The translations under genes and the position numbers were made by a program. From Streptomyces tanashiensis (lineage in GTDB: Bacteria; Actinomycetota; Actinomycetes; Streptomycetales; Streptomycetaceae), in assembly GCF_014648895.1 (NCBI RefSeq), contig NZ_BMRZ01000011.1, positions 1-64,000 of the forward strand: a stretch of 64,000 bases of DNA. The letters run 5' to 3'. The notes under the pieces are model-generated. The model worked only from the letters and a program-made list of their open reading frames with translations. It searched no databases and was not told the origin of the DNA. This document shows positions 62,294 to 64,000 of this stretch, in pieces. The stretch's first letter is position 1, and each line of letters starts with the position of its first letter.

Positions 62294-63193
62294 CTAGGAC
62301 CAGGCGTTCCCGGTCAGCAGCTCGTACGCCTCGATGTACTTGGCGCGGGTCTTCTCCACGACCTCCGTCGGCAGGGCCGGCGGCGGCTGCTCGCTCTTGC
62401 GGTCCCAGCCGGAGGCCGGGGAGGTCAGCCAGTTCCGCACGATCTGCTTGTCGTACGAGGGCTGGGCGCGGCCCGGCTCCCATTCCGCGGCCGGCCAGAA
62501 GCGCGAGGAGTCCGGAGTGAGGACCTCGTCGGCGAGGACGAGCGTCTCGCCCTCGAAGCCGAACTCGAACTTCGTGTCGGCGAGGATGATGCCCCGGTCG
62601 CGGGCGATGTCCCGGGCCCGGCCGTACACGGCGAGGGTCGTCTGGCGCAGCAGCGCGGCCGTCTCGGCGCCGACCTGACGGGCGACCTCCTCGTACGAGA
62701 CGTTCTCGTCGTGGTCGCCGACCGCGGCCTTGGTGGCCGGGGTGAAGATCGGGGCGGGCAGCTCGGAGCCGTCGGTCAGCCCCTCGGGGAGCGCGAGGCC
62801 GCAGACCGTGCGGGACTCGTCGTACTCCAGCAGGCCGGAGCCGGTGAGGTAGCCGCGGGCGACGCACTCGACCGGGACCATGGCGAGCGACTTGCAGATC
62901 AGCGTGCGGCCCGCCCAGTCGGCGGGGGCACCGGCCGGCAGCTCGGTGGAGAGCACGTGGTTCGGGACCAGGTCGGAGAGCCGGTCGAACCACCACAGGG
63001 AGAGCTGGGTGAGGACCCGGCCCTTGTCGGGAATCTCGGTGGGCAGCACCCAGTCGTAGGCCGACATACGGTCGCTCGCCACCATGACGAGGTCACCGGC
63101 CTCGTTCCGGTACAGGTCGCGGACCTTGCCCGTGTGGAGATGGGTGAGGCCCGGGACCTGGACGGGCTCGGGCTTTTCTACGAATCCGGACAC
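62294..63193 (-). CDS. purC: SAICAR synthetase
   Basis: The 299-residue enzyme joins CAIR and aspartate with ATP. Characteristic stretches: 'THLHTGKVRDLY' (nucleotide loop), 'VPVECVARGYLTGSG', 'ILADTKFEFGF' and 'DEVLTPDSSRFW'. GTG at 63193 follows GGAGGAACC. It stands alone, apart from the other pur blocks. Confidence 0.95.
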   Translation of the reverse strand: MSGFVEKPEPVQVPGLTHLHTGKVRDLYRNEAGDLVMVASDRMSAYDWVLPTEIPDKGRVLTQLSLWWFDRLSDLVPNHVLSTELPAGAPADWAGRTLICKSLAMVPVECVARGYLTGSGLLEYDESRTVCGLALPEGLTDGSELPAPIFTPATKAAVGDHDENVSYEEVARQVGAETAALLRQTTLAVYGRARDIARDRGIILADTKFEFGFEGETLVLADEVLTPDSSRFWPAAEWEPGRAQPSYDKQIVRNWLTSPASGWDRKSEQPPPALPTEVVEKTRAKYIEAYELLTGNAWS

Positions 63194-63281
63194 GGTTCCT
63201 CCGCGTAGGTTGATCCAGGAGCGTGTCCGATTCTCTCGCACATCCGGGCGGATCCCGCCGCCAGGCCCTGTGACCCCCCGC

Positions 63282-64000
63282 TCAGTCCCTCTTGCAGATC
63301 CGGTCGAGGAGGTTCGCGGTGGCGCGCTGGACCCGGGCGTCGACATGGCCCGGCCGGTCCAGCGCCGGGGACCAGGCGAACGTGCCGGACGCGAAGACCC
63401 ACGCCCCGGACGGGGCCCGGTAGAGACTCGTCTCCTGGTGGCGCAGGGCGCCCTCGCTGTCCCGGTACGGCGAGTGGGAGAGCAGGATGCGGCCCTGGTG
63501 CTCGGGCAGCGCGGTGCGCGGGAAGTAGCGGTCCGCCTCGCCCGCGACCAGGCCCGGGAGCTCGTCGCCGTCACCCGCGCCGGTGGCCTCCCAGAGCCAG
63601 TGGTCGGCGTTCCGCACGACCAGCGGGTGCGGTTCGGGAACCCGGCCCGCGTACTGGATGCCGAGGAGCTGCTGCTCGGGCCGGTCGACCTCTCGCCACA
63701 GCGCCGGGCGGCCGGGGCCGCGCCGCTTGCGGCAGGTGAGGAGGCGGTCCGGCACCCCGGACGGCGAAGGCCCCAGCTCCACCTGCCAGTACATGGTGTT
63801 GGCGGAGAGGAAGACGAGCGAGGTGCCCTGGTCGCGCGCGAGTTCGGCGGTCCGGCGCATCGGCGCCGACCAGTACTCGTCGTGGCCCGGGAAGACCAGC
63901 CCCCGGTAGCGGCTCGGGTCGACCCGGCCGGCGTGCAGATCGCGGGTCTCGGCGTACGCCAGGTCGTAGCCGTAGCGCTCGGCCCAGCGGATGAAGTCGT
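63282..64000 (-). CDS. N,N-dimethylformamidase beta-subunit-like protein (partial)
   Basis: At least 239 residues of the C-terminal part are present; the 5' end lies beyond the right edge. The visible sequence (GLVFPGHDEYWSAPMRRTA, 'LVFLSANTMYWQVEL') matches the C-terminal domain of the large subunit of N,N-dimethylformamidase and many Streptomyces homologues of unknown substrate. No small-subunit gene is visible in the window. It is upstream of purC in the same direction, 88 bp away. Confidence 0.75.
   Translation of the reverse strand, partial: DFIRWAERYGYDLAYAETRDLHAGRVDPSRYRGLVFPGHDEYWSAPMRRTAELARDQGTSLVFLSANTMYWQVELGPSPSGVPDRLLTCRKRRGPGRPALWREVDRPEQQLLGIQYAGRVPEPHPLVVRNADHWLWEATGAGDGDELPGLVAGEADRYFPRTALPEHQGRILLSHSPYRDSEGALRHQETSLYRAPSGAWVFASGTFAWSPALDRPGHVDARVQRATANLLDRICKRD

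Overview
The window is high-GC actinobacterial DNA and almost certainly comes from a Streptomyces chromosome core. The evidence is bldC, a sporulation-associated regulator carrying the only in-frame TTA (bldA-type) codon I noticed, valine dehydrogenase, an Lsr2-like protein, a TipA-type regulator, a c-di-AMP riboswitch, GTG/TTG starts, and several genes whose -10 box lies right at the start codon (leaderless). From memory, the gene order matches S. coelicolor from about SCO4120 down to SCO4069, read in reverse. No insertion sequence, prophage, CRISPR array or replication origin was seen.

Layout. 0-5.8 kb: MarR/MFS divergent pair, a PAS-SpoIIE-ATPase phosphatase and NDH-2. 5.8-17 kb: regulators, namely a TetR, a membrane-anchored ECF sigma factor with a zinc finger and a carbohydrate-binding module, an AfsR-like regulator, a Uma2-like protein, a degenerate asparagine-synthetase-like protein, and the TTA-containing sporulation protein. 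17-23 kb: lhgO, trmB, a PrsW-type protease, an aldo/keto reductase, and an M23 peptidase behind a ydaO/c-di-AMP riboswitch. 23-28 kb: membrane PP2C phosphatase, a coupled PLP-enzyme/MFS pair, a small Cys/His membrane protein, tipA and tRNA-fMet. 28-34 kb: rhodanese, an ECF41 sigma factor with its own target promoter, a DUF1254/1214 protein, a PAP2 phosphatase/diacylglycerol-kinase pair, a DHFR-like reductase and tRNA-Lys. 34-41 kb: a large secreted FG-GAP protein, a DEAD-box helicase with an RG-rich repeat tail, a lipoprotein and a small zincin. 41-48 kb: tRNA Glu-Asp-Phe, ccdA/dsbA-like thiol-redox genes, hrpA and a second tRNA-Asp.

48-64 kb: bldC (with a hairpin in its leader and a strong terminator), vdh, a DUF3073 protein, and the purine genes purM-purF, purL-purQ-purS and purC. 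Between these are a META-domain lipoprotein, an MDMPI/SCP-like protein, a SnoaL-like protein, a broken M23 gene, lsrL and three tRNA-Gly genes. The purine genes form three leftward blocks that together supply six polypeptides of IMP synthesis, with translational coupling inside purS-purQ-purL. The last gene runs off the right edge.

Standout observations: a tRNA-Gly(UCC) lacking the canonical D-loop GG and T-loop TTC, which resembles non-proteinogenic staphylococcal tRNAs; the sigma factor/anti-sigma/sensor fusion; the loss of key catalytic residues in the asparagine-synthetase-like protein next to the TTA gene; and a cluster of three palindromes in the convergent gap beside bldC.
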